DNA of 64,000 bases from an uncultured Rhodobiaceae bacterium (GTDB lineage: Bacteria; Pseudomonadota; Alphaproteobacteria; RS24). A program made the translations under genes and the position numbers. Location: positions 428,501 to 492,500 of the forward strand of contig CALCUM010000003.1 of the NCBI GenBank assembly GCA_937907245.1, given 5' to 3'. Of the stretch, positions 9,490 through 17,124 are shown one piece after another (positions within the stretch are counted from its first letter, which is position 1; each line of letters starts with the position of its first letter). The notes below the pieces were generated by a model. It had not been told where the DNA came from. It searched no databases and saw only the letters and a program-made list of their open reading frames with translations.

Positions 9490-9511
9490 CGCGAAGAACT
9501 AGCGCTTCGCG
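9490..9511 (-). promoter_or_regulatory. Hairpin in the btuB leader, downstream of the aptamer
   Basis: CGCGAAG at 9490-9496 and CTTCGCG at 9505-9511 form a perfect 7-bp stem with an 8-base loop, 28-50 bases upstream of the btuB start codon. No U-tract follows in the direction of transcription, so it looks more like part of a translation-control expression platform than an intrinsic terminator. Confidence 0.5.
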
Positions 9512-9574
9512 AGATGGCTTATTTGTCGTCTGTAACGGAAAATCCGTCTCGAAATGGTGCATCCCGCCCACCCG

Positions 9575-9765
9575 AAAAACGACCGATCAAGGCAGGTTTC
9601 CTGGCTCGCGGGTAAACGCCTTAGGCCGCCTTCCCCAATAAATGAGTGGCATAATGGCCGTCGGCTATCCGCTGACAGTTGCGGGAGCAGCTATCGATTT
9701 GGGCAAATTGGGCCCTCACGATATTCCCTTTTAACCCCATCTCTGAGGCACCTTGTTCGAAACAG
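9575..9765 (-). ncRNA. Cobalamin (B12) riboswitch controlling btuB
   Basis: On the minus strand the leader shows the conserved elements in order: AAGGTGCC (complement of 9747-9754), GGGGUUAAAAGGGAA, the core GCUGCUCCCGCAACUGUCAGCGG, a GCCACUC segment, GGGAAGGCG, and the B12 box GCCAGGAAACCUGCC (complement of 9591-9605). This is the class of aptamer that binds adenosylcobalamin or related cobalamins and shuts off expression when B12 is plentiful. Exact ends are estimated. It precedes btuB and the downstream ATPase, not the permease gene, which ends 40 bases upstream. Confidence 0.95.
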
Positions 9766-9766
9766 G

Positions 9767-9795
9767 ACGATAGACTGAAACGTGACCTTCATCAA
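9767..9795 (-). promoter_or_regulatory. Likely promoter for the riboswitch-btuB transcript
   Basis: Minus-strand TTGATG (complement of 9790-9795) and TATCGT (complement of 9767-9772) are spaced by 17 bases, placing the start of transcription just before the aptamer. It fits in the 40-base gap after the permease stop codon, implying that btuB has its own riboswitch-controlled transcript. Confidence 0.5.
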
Positions 9796-9804
9796 GTCGA
9801 GCTT

Positions 9805-10803
9805 TTACGCCTCACCCCCTAGGGTTCCAGGTCGGCGTAATAATAACAGCAAAAGCGGCACGCCAAAAAAGGCCGTCAGAACGCCGAGCTTTAACTCCAT
9901 AACCGTGGGGATAGCCCGAATGGCCGTATCTGCCAGTACCAGCAAAATGGCTCCCAGCAAAGCTGATGGCAGCAAACTGCGCGAGGGCATATGGCCACAA
10001 TAAGGGCGCACCAAATGCGGCGCAACCAAGCCAACAAAACCGATAACCCCCGTCACCGAAACCACTGCACCAATCGCCAAGGCCAAACCGATGGCAATGC
10101 GCGCGCGCAAGTTACGTAAATTCAGACCCAGCGTTTGCGCCACTTCCTCGCCCAACGCCAAAGCGTTCAGGCTGCGCGCCGTCGACAACATCAATAGACA
10201 GCCAAACACAGCGCCCGGAAGCGCAAGGCTGACATGCAACCAAGACCGGTTCTCTACCGCGCCCAAAAGCCAAAAAGCAATCTCCAAGGCGGCAAAATAA
10301 TTTGGGCTCAGGTTTAGCGCCAAGGCAATGCCCGCTCCCGCGAAAGCCGAAACCGCAAAGCCCGCCAATATCAACCGCAAAGACGAGGCTCCAACCCCCG
10401 CCACAGCCATCAGCACCGCAACCGAAGCCAAAGCCATAACGGCTGCCGCCAAAGGCACCCAATAAGACACGGTGGAGGCGAGGCCCAAATAAATAGCCAT
10501 CACCGCCCCAAGCGCGGCGCCATTGCTGGCTCCTAAAATTCCTGGCTCCGCGAGCGGGTTTCTTAAAAACCCTTGGATGGCCGCCCCAGATAGCCCCAGA
10601 ACAAATCCGGTCAAAGCCGCCAAAACAATGCGCGGCGCCCGAATGGTTTCAAATAATATGACATGAAATTCAGAGCCCACGCCCGCCAACCAATCGACCA
10701 AGGCCGCCGGCGAGGTGGCCACATCGCCCACCATCAAAGAAACAGTGCCGATAAAAAGAAGGAGGGCCGCTAAGGTGAAGTTTAGTTTTATTGTCTTTTT
10801 CAT
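9805..10803 (-). CDS. btuC: FecCD/BtuC-type ABC transporter permease
   Basis: Inner-membrane channel of a B12 or iron-chelate importer. The 332-residue protein is hydrophobic throughout, with about 9-10 membrane spans and the family motifs LAEPGILGASNGAALGAV (residues about 85-105) and VGLVAPHLVRPYCG near the C-terminal third, the loop that docks on the ATPase. Its start is 77 bases from the divergent binding-protein gene; the gap holds an alternating GC run (about 10818-10836). The stop is followed at once by the promoter and aptamer of btuB. No riboswitch lies upstream of this gene, so its own control is unclear. Confidence 0.85.
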   Translation of the reverse strand: MKKTIKLNFTLAALLLFIGTVSLMVGDVATSPAALVDWLAGVGSEFHVILFETIRAPRIVLAALTGFVLGLSGAAIQGFLRNPLAEPGILGASNGAALGAVMAIYLGLASTVSYWVPLAAAVMALASVAVLMAVAGVGASSLRLILAGFAVSAFAGAGIALALNLSPNYFAALEIAFWLLGAVENRSWLHVSLALPGAVFGCLLMLSTARSLNALALGEEVAQTLGLNLRNLRARIAIGLALAIGAVVSVTGVIGFVGLVAPHLVRPYCGHMPSRSLLPSALLGAILLVLADTAIRAIPTVMELKLGVLTAFFGVPLLLLLLRRPGTLGGEA

Positions 10804-10880
10804 GCCCTCAAACTAACCGCGCCCGCGCGCGCGCGCAACCGCTTATGGACAAGCAGCAGACTTCATGGCAAGCCTAAGGC

Positions 10881-11699
10881 ATGAGATGGCTTCTACCCGT
10901 TCTATTTTGCTTTGCCAGCCTAGCGCCGGCGCAGGCTTTGCCGCGCGTGATGAGCCTGAGCTTATGCGCCGATGCTTATCTGATGGGCTTCGCCGATAAA
11001 GCCCAAGTCCTCGCTCTGACCCCGCAATCACGAGATGCAGGTCTGTCGCCCATGTCGCAAACGGCGCATCGCTATCCTGTCAGCGATGGCCAAATAGAAA
11101 GCATCGCAGCGCTCGACCCTGACTTGGTCATTGTTTCGAGCTATAGCGATCCGCTGCGCAATCAATTGATTGAAAAGCTGGGCATTCCGCTTTTGGTGCA
11201 AAACGCAGGTAATGGATTTGCCGCAGCCCGCACGGAAATCATCGCCTTGGGGCAGGCCATTGGTCGCCCAAGGGAAGCCGCCGCCTATGTAAAAAAGTTG
11301 GACGCGCGCATGGCCGCCTTAAAGCCAGTGTCGCATCGCCCTCGCATATTGCCCCTGCAAAGGCGTAATCTCACGGTTGGGAATGGGCATGTTCTAGACG
11401 AGATTATTGCTCTGGCAGGCGGCGTTAACTTGGGCCGCCAGATTAGCTCACAATCGATGGGACGCGTAAGTTTGGAAACCGCCTTGGCGATTAACGCTGA
11501 TTATATTTTGGCCAATGAGCGGGCGGATAAACTGCGCGGGCCGGACAGTCGAGGCATGGAGTTTTTAACCCATCCAGCTATTGAGCGCCAATATAGCGCC
11601 GAACAAAGAGTGCTTATCGATAATAATCTTTTGGTCTGTGCGGGCGCCACGACGCCGCTAGCTGTGAAAAAATTGCTGAAACAAATTAGCCAACGCTAA
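10881..11699 (+). CDS. Periplasmic substrate-binding protein, BtuF-like
   Basis: Binds the ligand in the periplasm and delivers it to the FecCD-type permease. The 272-residue protein starts with a short signal peptide (MRWLLPVLFCFASLAPAQA) and the helical-backbone (TroA/FepB/BtuF) fold is suggested by RVMSLSLCADAYLMGF, the IESIAALDPDLVIV block, and DEIIALAGGVNLG. Divergent from the permease gene and part of the same B12 locus. Relative to long siderophore-binding proteins it is compact, fitting BtuF. Haem or iron chelates remain possible. Confidence 0.8.
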   Translation: MRWLLPVLFCFASLAPAQALPRVMSLSLCADAYLMGFADKAQVLALTPQSRDAGLSPMSQTAHRYPVSDGQIESIAALDPDLVIVSSYSDPLRNQLIEKLGIPLLVQNAGNGFAAARTEIIALGQAIGRPREAAAYVKKLDARMAALKPVSHRPRILPLQRRNLTVGNGHVLDEIIALAGGVNLGRQISSQSMGRVSLETALAINADYILANERADKLRGPDSRGMEFLTHPAIERQYSAEQRVLIDNNLLVCAGATTPLAVKKLLKQISQR

Positions 11700-11702
11700 T
11701 CG

Positions 11703-12752
11703 CTACTTTAAAGCGAACCATTTGCGCACCGTCGAAATGGGGCCGCGCAGCAAATAAAGCGGCAAAGGCATAGACGCATTTTCAATGGTGATAGACTGCA
11801 GCTCAGGCGGTGCCAAACCATCGGGCGCGCCAACCAAACGCGCACGAATGCTTCTATCGGCAAATAAGCCAGCTAGCCAAGGGGTGATATGCTCGACCTC
11901 TAATTCATAATCAATGCCATTTACCCGTGTCTTCAACCGAGAGCCAGGGCGCAGGGCCATAGCGCCTTGGGGCGGAATTTGTAAATCGATTTGAGCTGGC
12001 GCGCGCGGTACGGTGCTGGATTGAGAGTTGGGCTGGCTGGCCGCCTGATTGGTGGCCGATACCGCAAGGCGAGCCGGCACATCTACATTGACGGGAATGG
12101 GAATAAGAAAGCTAGAACTCAAAACCGCTAAGAAGGCGATGGTTGTGGCCAATCTAACAAAGCCGCGACGGGCGCCGTTTCTTCCATGCACCCCCGCCTC
12201 TAAGGCATCTACCGTATAGGCGGCAGCTTCGGCCAATTGATCGAGCATGATGCGCACTGGATGCGACCAAGCGGCTGCGCGCAGCAAAACAATACCGCCG
12301 CGCAATTTTCCATCTTCGCGGCGCAACGGAACATAAAGACCGCTCTTTGGCAGGTTGTCCGGCCATTCCTTTTTCAGCTCGGCCAAATCGAGCATGGCTG
12401 GCGTCAGTTGCACATTTGCGTAGCCCGACTGGTTCAGCCAACGGCCTAATTGTTGCCCCCAGTCTAAAATCGGTTTTGTGTCTTTGCTTTGCACAACCCC
12501 CGAGATAGTAACGTCCAAAACTTTGCCGCGCGCATTACAGGTCCAAAACACCGCGCAATCATAGGGCGCAAAGCGGTTCAAACGATTGACCACCAGACGT
12601 GCGAGGTCTGGTGCCGCCGCCACCCGACGAAACTCATGCTCAAGCAGAAACAGACCAGCCAAAGCGCGCATGCCGATGCTATCTTGCTTGTCGGCGCGCT
12701 GGTAGGCAGCGTCGATGTCTGGGTTGGGCGTTTGGGTTAGGTCGTCAGTCAC
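11703..12752 (-). CDS. Unknown membrane protein with an N-terminal GAF-like region and a periplasmic tail
   Basis: Function not recognised. The 349-residue protein has a cytoplasmic N-terminal part (about 35-195) whose pattern (FLLEHEFRRVAAAPDLARLVVNRL, then GLYVPLRREDGKLRGGIVLLR) resembles GAF sensory domains, one membrane span (about 205-222, TTIAFLAVLSSSFLIPIPV), a Ser/Asn/Gln-rich linker, and a roughly 100-residue C-terminal domain expected in the periplasm. The stretch IPIPVNVDVPARL followed by PPQGAMALRPGSRLK is faintly like the start of HlyD-type adaptors, as in GAF-HlyD fusions, but no full adaptor is present. It ends 3 bases from the binding-protein gene (convergent) and is divergent from the coiled-coil gene at 12895. 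Confidence 0.6.
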   Translation of the reverse strand: MTDDLTQTPNPDIDAAYQRADKQDSIGMRALAGLFLLEHEFRRVAAAPDLARLVVNRLNRFAPYDCAVFWTCNARGKVLDVTISGVVQSKDTKPILDWGQQLGRWLNQSGYANVQLTPAMLDLAELKKEWPDNLPKSGLYVPLRREDGKLRGGIVLLRAAAWSHPVRIMLDQLAEAAAYTVDALEAGVHGRNGARRGFVRLATTIAFLAVLSSSFLIPIPVNVDVPARLAVSATNQAASQPNSQSSTVPRAPAQIDLQIPPQGAMALRPGSRLKTRVNGIDYELEVEHITPWLAGLFADRSIRARLVGAPDGLAPPELQSITIENASMPLPLYLLRGPISTVRKWFALK

Positions 12753-12894
12753 GAAAAGTCACGCTTTCCTAAAATAAATACAGATGCCATAGATAATTTC
12801 TGTCAATGTTGTAAAATGTTATTGGGATTCGGTATAGGGCAAATCCTTTCAGGTCAATTGCCTGTGCGTATCTATGTTGTGTAAGGAGTACAAA

Positions 12895-13707
12895 ATGGCA
12901 GATGAAGACGGCGAAGTTCGGCGTATGGCCGAGATTGCTGATGCAATCAATGCTATTTTGGAAGCCGAGCCCTCAGTTGGCGATACTCCCAGCACGGTTT
13001 CCAAGGAAATTCCTCAAAGCCAACAAAACGGCACGAGCGAAGGCTCTGCCGATAGAGAAGGCTCTGCCGATAGAGAAGGCTCTGCCGATAGAGAAGGCTC
13101 TGCCGATAGAGAAGGCTCTGCCGATCCGTTGAACGCCGAAGTGGACACGCTAGGGGCGGATAATTTGGACGCCGCCATTGCCGCAGAATTTGCCACCATG
13201 GCCGAGACACCCCCAAAACCCAGCCCGCTGGATGACCCATTTGGCCCGGCACCCACTCTAGACTTACCCGGCACGATTGAACCCAGTGTCAATACGGCCA
13301 TTGGCCAAGATGTAAAGGCGGGCAGCGACATGGCAAATCTATCCATGCGCATGCAAGATACCCTGTCAGAAATTCGTCATCAGGCCAATGAAGCTTGGCA
13401 AGGGGCGGATGATCTTTTGGCCGAAATGGAAAAAACTCGAGCTGAATTAGTGGCGGATGTTCGAGGACAAATAGAGACAATCGCCAGCGAAACCCAGAAG
13501 CGTCGACAAACCATTATGCAAGAGCTCGAGGAGCTTGAAAGCCAAAGCCTAATGGCGCGCGATGAAATGGAAATGATGCTGGTAAAGTTTGAAACCAGTC
13601 TGGTCAATTTGCATACGCGCTACTTCCATAACGCGGAATCGGAGCGCGAGCGCTTGGCGCGCTATCGTGAGTTCTTACAATTCATGCTAGACGAACGCGG
13701 CCTCTAA
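12895..13707 (+). CDS. Unknown coiled-coil protein with a hexapeptide repeat
   Basis: Not recognised. The ATG at 12895 is preceded by AAGGAG at ideal distance, giving 270 residues; an in-frame ATG 21 bases upstream lacks such a site. The N-terminal half is acidic and disordered in character and contains five copies of EGSADR (the last partial) encoded by an 18-bp tandem repeat, followed by a Pro-rich stretch. The C-terminal half (about residues 140-265) is rich in Glu, Arg, Gln and Leu with heptad-like spacing and is probably a long coiled coil. No signal peptide or membrane span. The divergent neighbour is the GAF-like membrane protein, a possible partner. Confidence 0.75.
   Translation: MADEDGEVRRMAEIADAINAILEAEPSVGDTPSTVSKEIPQSQQNGTSEGSADREGSADREGSADREGSADREGSADPLNAEVDTLGADNLDAAIAAEFATMAETPPKPSPLDDPFGPAPTLDLPGTIEPSVNTAIGQDVKAGSDMANLSMRMQDTLSEIRHQANEAWQGADDLLAEMEKTRAELVADVRGQIETIASETQKRRQTIMQELEELESQSLMARDEMEMMLVKFETSLVNLHTRYFHNAESERERLARYREFLQFMLDERGL
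13039..13125 (+). repeat. In-frame 18-bp tandem repeat (VNTR)
   Basis: The unit GAAGGCTCTGCCGATAGA begins at 13039, 13057, 13075, 13093 and 13111. The first four copies are identical, the fifth changes after GCCGAT. The unit length is a multiple of three, so copy-number change would alter protein length without a frameshift. Confidence 0.95.
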
Positions 13708-13743
13708 TGGCAGGCTTCTTCCTCTAACCGAGGGAGAAAGAGT

Positions 13744-14637
13744 ATGTCCATAAACGCCAAAGCCCATCCAAAGAAAACCATCGAAGTTCTTGGTAAAACC
13801 ATGAGCTACGTAGAGCTTGGCGACCCCAATGGCCGCCCGATTGTGTTTCAGCACGGCAACCCTACCTCCTCTTATTTGTGGCGCAATGTCATGCCGCATG
13901 CCGAAACTTTAGGGCGTTGCATCGCCATTGACTTAATCGGTATGGGGGACAGCGATAAGCTAGAAGACAGCGGGCCAGAGCGCTATACATTTGCCGAACA
14001 GAGCCGCTACTTCGAAGCCGCTCTTGAGGCACTGGGCATTTCTCAAAACATCGTCTTGGTAATCCACGATTGGGGCAGTGCGCTAGGCTTTCATTACGCC
14101 GCGCGCCATTCCGATAGGGTTTCCGGCATTTGCTACATGGAAGGCATCGTGCAAGCAATTGCCGCATGGTCTGATTGGCCAGAGGGCGCGCGCGATATTT
14201 TTCAGGCTTTCCGTTCCGAAATGGGCGAGGAGATTGTTCTGGAGAAAAACGTCTTTGTCGAGCGTGTACTGCCCAACTCGATCCTTCGAGATCTCACGGA
14301 AGCTGAAATGGCCGTTTATCGGGCACCGTTCGAAACCGCTGGCGAAGACCGTCGCCCTACGCTGACATGGCCCCGCCAAATCCCCATCGCAGGCGAACCA
14401 GCCGATGTTGTCGCCTTGGTTAACGAATATGCTGCCTTTATGGCTTCCAGCCCGATGCCGAAACTCTTCATCAATGCCGACCCGGGCTCGATTCTCGTGG
14501 GGCCGCAGCGCGAGTTTTGCCGCACTTGGCCGAATCAAACAGAAGTAAGCGTCTCAGGTACTCATTTCATCCAAGAAGACAGCCCGCATGAGATTGGCTC
14601 GGCGCTTGTAACATGGATGACAGAAAATAGTATTTAA
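13744..14637 (+). CDS. dhaA: Haloalkane dehalogenase
   Basis: Alpha/beta-hydrolase that replaces halogen by hydroxyl in haloalkanes. The 297-residue protein shows the whole catalytic set: nucleophile Asp109 followed by halide-binding Trp110 in VIHDWGSALG, second halide ligand Asn39 in HGNPTSS, catalytic Glu133 in YMEGIVQ, and His274 in GTHFIQED. This Asp/Glu/His plus Asn/Trp arrangement is that of the DhaA/LinB subfamily. GGGAGAAAG lies before the ATG. It is followed after 49 bases by a FadR-type regulator on the same strand, with an inverted repeat overlapping its stop codon. The natural substrate cannot be read from sequence; the symbol denotes the subfamily. Confidence 0.9.
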   Translation: MSINAKAHPKKTIEVLGKTMSYVELGDPNGRPIVFQHGNPTSSYLWRNVMPHAETLGRCIAIDLIGMGDSDKLEDSGPERYTFAEQSRYFEAALEALGISQNIVLVIHDWGSALGFHYAARHSDRVSGICYMEGIVQAIAAWSDWPEGARDIFQAFRSEMGEEIVLEKNVFVERVLPNSILRDLTEAEMAVYRAPFETAGEDRRPTLTWPRQIPIAGEPADVVALVNEYAAFMASSPMPKLFINADPGSILVGPQREFCRTWPNQTEVSVSGTHFIQEDSPHEIGSALVTWMTENSI

Positions 14638-14650
14638 TAATCATACTATT
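14626..14650. promoter_or_regulatory. Inverted repeat at the dehalogenase stop codon (terminator or operator)
   Basis: AATAGTAT (14626-14633) and ATACTATT (14643-14650) are perfect 8-bp inverted arms around a 9-base AT-rich centre that includes the dehalogenase stop codon. It sits 37 bases before the start of the GntR-family gene, so it could be that regulator's binding site or a weak hairpin terminator; there is no T-run after it. Confidence 0.5.
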
Positions 14651-14686
14651 GTTGACGTAATCAGAGAATAACTCCAGAATGCCTCT

Positions 14687-15331
14687 ATGGCTGGAGAAAA
14701 AAGACGCACAGAAGCGCTTGCGGAGGCACTTGCCCTCCCTATTTTGACGCAAACCATGGCGGAGGGGCAAAAAATGCCTTCCGACGCCGAAATTTGCGCC
14801 TCTCATAGTGTATCTCGAACTGTGGTTCGCGAGGCCTTTCGTATTTTAAGCGGCAAAGGACTGATTGTCGCTCGTCCGCGCGTGGGAACATTAGTGGCTC
14901 CGCGCCGAGCCTGGGCTCTTTGGGACGGCGATATTTTGCAATGGCTCGATACTTGTGCGGGCTCCAGCGCGGCGCCAATTATAGAAAAATGGCTAGCGGA
15001 TGCCCTAGACATTCGGCTAGCGCTAGAGCCAAGCTTTGCAGCCCTTGCCGCCTCTCGTGCAAACGAGGCAGCCAACCAAACCCTGCAACTGGCGCTTCGT
15101 GACCTGCAGCAAGCTGGCACGCTGGCCGCAGAAGCCTGCTTTTTGGCCGCGCTTTATGCCGCCACCGAGAATGATTTTGCCGCCTACCCTCAGCAGTTAA
15201 CCCGCTGGAGCCTAGCGCACCGCAAAGCGGGGGTGCCCTTGCTAGAATACGGCCAATTGACCGCCGCCATTGCCCAAAAAGACGCGGCCGCCGCACGTCA
15301 AAGCGCCTTTCAGGCCCTATTGAAAGGCTGA
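14687..15331 (+). CDS. GntR-family transcriptional regulator, FadR (FCD) subfamily
   Basis: DNA-binding regulator responding to a small carboxylate-type effector. The 214-residue protein has an N-terminal winged helix (about residues 8-70, with MPSDAEICASHSVSRTVVREAFRILSGKGLI read across 30-60) and an all-helical FCD effector domain (about 95-205, RLALEPSFAALAA). Its position directly downstream of the haloalkane dehalogenase suggests it controls that gene or a catabolic set including it. No strong ribosome site precedes the ATG, so coupling to the upstream gene or a weak start is likely. Confidence 0.85.
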   Translation: MAGEKRRTEALAEALALPILTQTMAEGQKMPSDAEICASHSVSRTVVREAFRILSGKGLIVARPRVGTLVAPRRAWALWDGDILQWLDTCAGSSAAPIIEKWLADALDIRLALEPSFAALAASRANEAANQTLQLALRDLQQAGTLAAEACFLAALYAATENDFAAYPQQLTRWSLAHRKAGVPLLEYGQLTAAIAQKDAAAARQSAFQALLKG

Positions 15332-15473
15332 GCTATAAGGCTCAGGTTAAAGGTTGGGGCAAAAGTTGGGGTAAAGGCCATAGTCATTTTTCTAGCTGAC
15401 AGGTTTTGCCAAAGCCTCCGTTATATCCTTTGATTAGCGCAGATGAGCCGCTAGACTTTAAAATGAGTGAGCC

Positions 15474-16082
15474 TTGAAAAACGCAAAAAACATGTATGGG
15501 CATACCCTGGGGGAACATCTGGTGGCAAGCCAAACAGATGACGAATTACTCGCCGCCATCGGCCGCGGGGACCAAGCCGCCGGCGCCGAGATTGTGCGCC
15601 GCCACTTGGGCTATGTTCTGCACATTTGCAATCGTAAACTTGGCAATCGCGCCGAAGCGGAAGAAGCCGCCCAAGATGTTTTTGCCTCGGTTTGGAAAAA
15701 CGCAGGGAGCTGGCAAAGCGGCCAAGCCAAGGTTACGACTTGGTTGTTTCGCGTCGCCAGCAATCGCTGCATCGATATTTTACGACGTCGCCGCCCGACC
15801 GCTAACCTAGACGAGATAAGCGAGCCGTCGGACCCTAGCGCCAATGCCGAAGAAGAATTACAAATCGCAGATAGAGACCGAATTATCCGCGCCGCCCTAG
15901 ACACGCTTACCCCCGATCAAAAGCAGGCCATCGAACTGGTCTATTACAAAGACCTAAAACAACGCGAAGCCGCCGAAGGCATGGGCCTGAGTGTCGCTGC
16001 GTTAGAATCTATTTTGCGCCGAGCGCGCGCCAAATTACACCAAACTTTGGCCGCCCAGCGCGACCCCCTAGAAATGATTTAG
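15474..16082 (+). CDS. ECF-family RNA polymerase sigma factor
   Basis: Alternative sigma factor of the extracytoplasmic-function type. The 202-residue protein contains sigma region 2 (about residues 20-95, AEEAAQDVFASVWKNAGSW and TWLFRVASNRCIDILRRRR) and region 4 (about 135-190, TPDQKQAIELVYYKDLKQREAA). The longest reading begins with TTG at 15474; an ATG at 15492 (codon 7) is an equally possible start since neither has a strong ribosome site. Two bases separate it from the anti-sigma-like gene, which is followed by a periplasmic metal-sensor type gene, indicating a three-gene signalling operon. Confidence 0.9.
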   Translation: MKNAKNMYGHTLGEHLVASQTDDELLAAIGRGDQAAGAEIVRRHLGYVLHICNRKLGNRAEAEEAAQDVFASVWKNAGSWQSGQAKVTTWLFRVASNRCIDILRRRRPTANLDEISEPSDPSANAEEELQIADRDRIIRAALDTLTPDQKQAIELVYYKDLKQREAAEGMGLSVAALESILRRARAKLHQTLAAQRDPLEMI

Positions 16083-16084
16083 AG

Positions 16085-16627
16085 ATGAGTGTTCCTATGC
16101 CCCCTAATCAAATGCCCCCAAACCCAACACCACTAGAAACCGTGGAAGCGATGCTTAGCGCCTATGGCAGCCAAACCGATAGCTGGCCAGCCGAAGCGCA
16201 GGCCGCCCTGCAGGGCTTACTAGAGGCAGAGCCCAAAGCGGCGGCCCTATTTGCCCGCGAGAAAAGCCTCGATGATTGGCTCGACGCCCGCTTGCCCGAC
16301 CCCTCGCCTCAGCTTATGGAAAGCGTGCTGGCCAACCTAGAAACACAGATAAAAGCCAGCCCGGCAGAAATTGTTAACCTTGCCCTGAACCCACAATCGG
16401 GCCCACATTCTGGCCCACAGCCTGGCCTGAAGTCTGGCCCACAATCAGGCCCAAAGTCCAACTGGCAAAAATCGACGCTTGGTGCCAGCCTGACAGCCCT
16501 CGCTGCCTGCTTTATGGCCGGCTTTATTGTTGGGCCCTTGGTTTTTGAAACCCTGACAGGAGCCGGTGATCCGCTGGCTTCGCTTGAAATTATCTCGACC
16601 GTCTTCCTCCCAACCGAACCTCTATAG
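16085..16627 (+). CDS. Putative anti-sigma factor with one membrane span and an SGP repeat linker
   Basis: Probably binds and restrains the ECF sigma factor encoded 2 bases upstream. The 180-residue protein has a cytoplasmic helical N-terminal region (about 15-95, VEAMLSAYGSQTDSWPAEAQAAL), a 4-residue repeat linker rich in Ser-Gly-Pro (about 103-125), one membrane span (about 138-158, LTALAACFMAGFIVGPLVF) and a short periplasmic tail. No zinc-finger HxxxCxxC motif is seen, so it is not a ZAS-type anti-sigma. The role is inferred from position and topology. A second ATG four codons in is possible. Confidence 0.7.
   Translation: MSVPMPPNQMPPNPTPLETVEAMLSAYGSQTDSWPAEAQAALQGLLEAEPKAAALFAREKSLDDWLDARLPDPSPQLMESVLANLETQIKASPAEIVNLALNPQSGPHSGPQPGLKSGPQSGPKSNWQKSTLGASLTALAACFMAGFIVGPLVFETLTGAGDPLASLEIISTVFLPTEPL
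16394..16458 (+). repeat. 12-bp imperfect tandem repeat coding for [QHK]SGP units
   Basis: Five imperfect 12-bp units start at 16394, 16406, 16418, 16430 and 16442, each encoding a four-residue unit such as QSGP or KSGP. The array forms the linker just before the membrane span of the anti-sigma-like protein. Confidence 0.85.
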
Positions 16628-16635
16628 GAGCCAAT

Positions 16636-17109
16636 ATGTTAGAAAATAAAAAAATCATCTACTCCGCTTTAATCGTCTCTCTTGCGCTGAACTTTTTCAT
16701 CATCGGAGGGGCTGGATTTTATGCCCTGAAGTGGAAAAATATCCGCGCCGATGGCAATTGGATTGAAAAACGCCTGGATCGCGCCGAAAGTCGTTTTTTG
16801 CGCCACCTCGAAGGGCAAGATAAAACCCTCGCCAAACAAGTGTTCAGCGAACGCCGCCCAGCTTTACAAAATGCGGTAAAAGAAGTTCGTGCGGCGCGCC
16901 ATGATTTTCGCGAAAGTCTGAGTGTCGAAACACCCGACCCGATAAGAATAACGGCATCGCTAGACCGTTCACAAAAGGCGGCGGCGCAAGTGAATGAGAA
17001 TTTTCACGGCGCTTTACGCGACATGGCCCAGGGTCTATCGCCAGAAGCGCGGCGCAATATCGCCGAGCATATGAAGCGCCATCGCCACCACGACGAGGCG
17101 GACGACTAA
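16636..17109 (+). CDS. Periplasmic metal-sensor/CnrX-like protein (heavy-metal resistance family)
   Basis: Probably the periplasmic sensor of the sigma/anti-sigma pair upstream. The 157-residue protein has an uncleaved N-terminal membrane anchor (about residues 8-28, LIVSLALNFFIIGGAGFYAL) and a periplasmic four-helix-hairpin type domain (about 45-145) like CnrX/Spy/CpxP relatives: FLRHLEGQDKTLAKQVF, VRAARHDFRESL. The C-terminal tail HMKRHRHHDEADD is His- and Asp-rich, compatible with metal binding. GGAG precedes the start. Which metal or stress it senses is unknown. Confidence 0.75.
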   Translation: MLENKKIIYSALIVSLALNFFIIGGAGFYALKWKNIRADGNWIEKRLDRAESRFLRHLEGQDKTLAKQVFSERRPALQNAVKEVRAARHDFRESLSVETPDPIRITASLDRSQKAAAQVNENFHGALRDMAQGLSPEARRNIAEHMKRHRHHDEADD

Positions 17110-17124
17110 ACCGTTTTAGCTAGA

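Noticed and set aside
9490..9511. Intrinsic terminator in the btuB leader
   Set aside because: Perfect stem but no U-tract on the transcribed strand.
10818..10836. Z-DNA or origin element in the divergent B12 gap
   Set aside because: Short alternating GC run, explained by composition; no other origin feature.
13039..13125. CRISPR array
   Set aside because: Units are contiguous 18-mers without spacers and are in frame in a gene; no cas genes in the window.
13014..13352. Minus-strand open frame with LSAEPS repeats
   Set aside because: Shadow of the 18-bp repeat in the coiled-coil gene.
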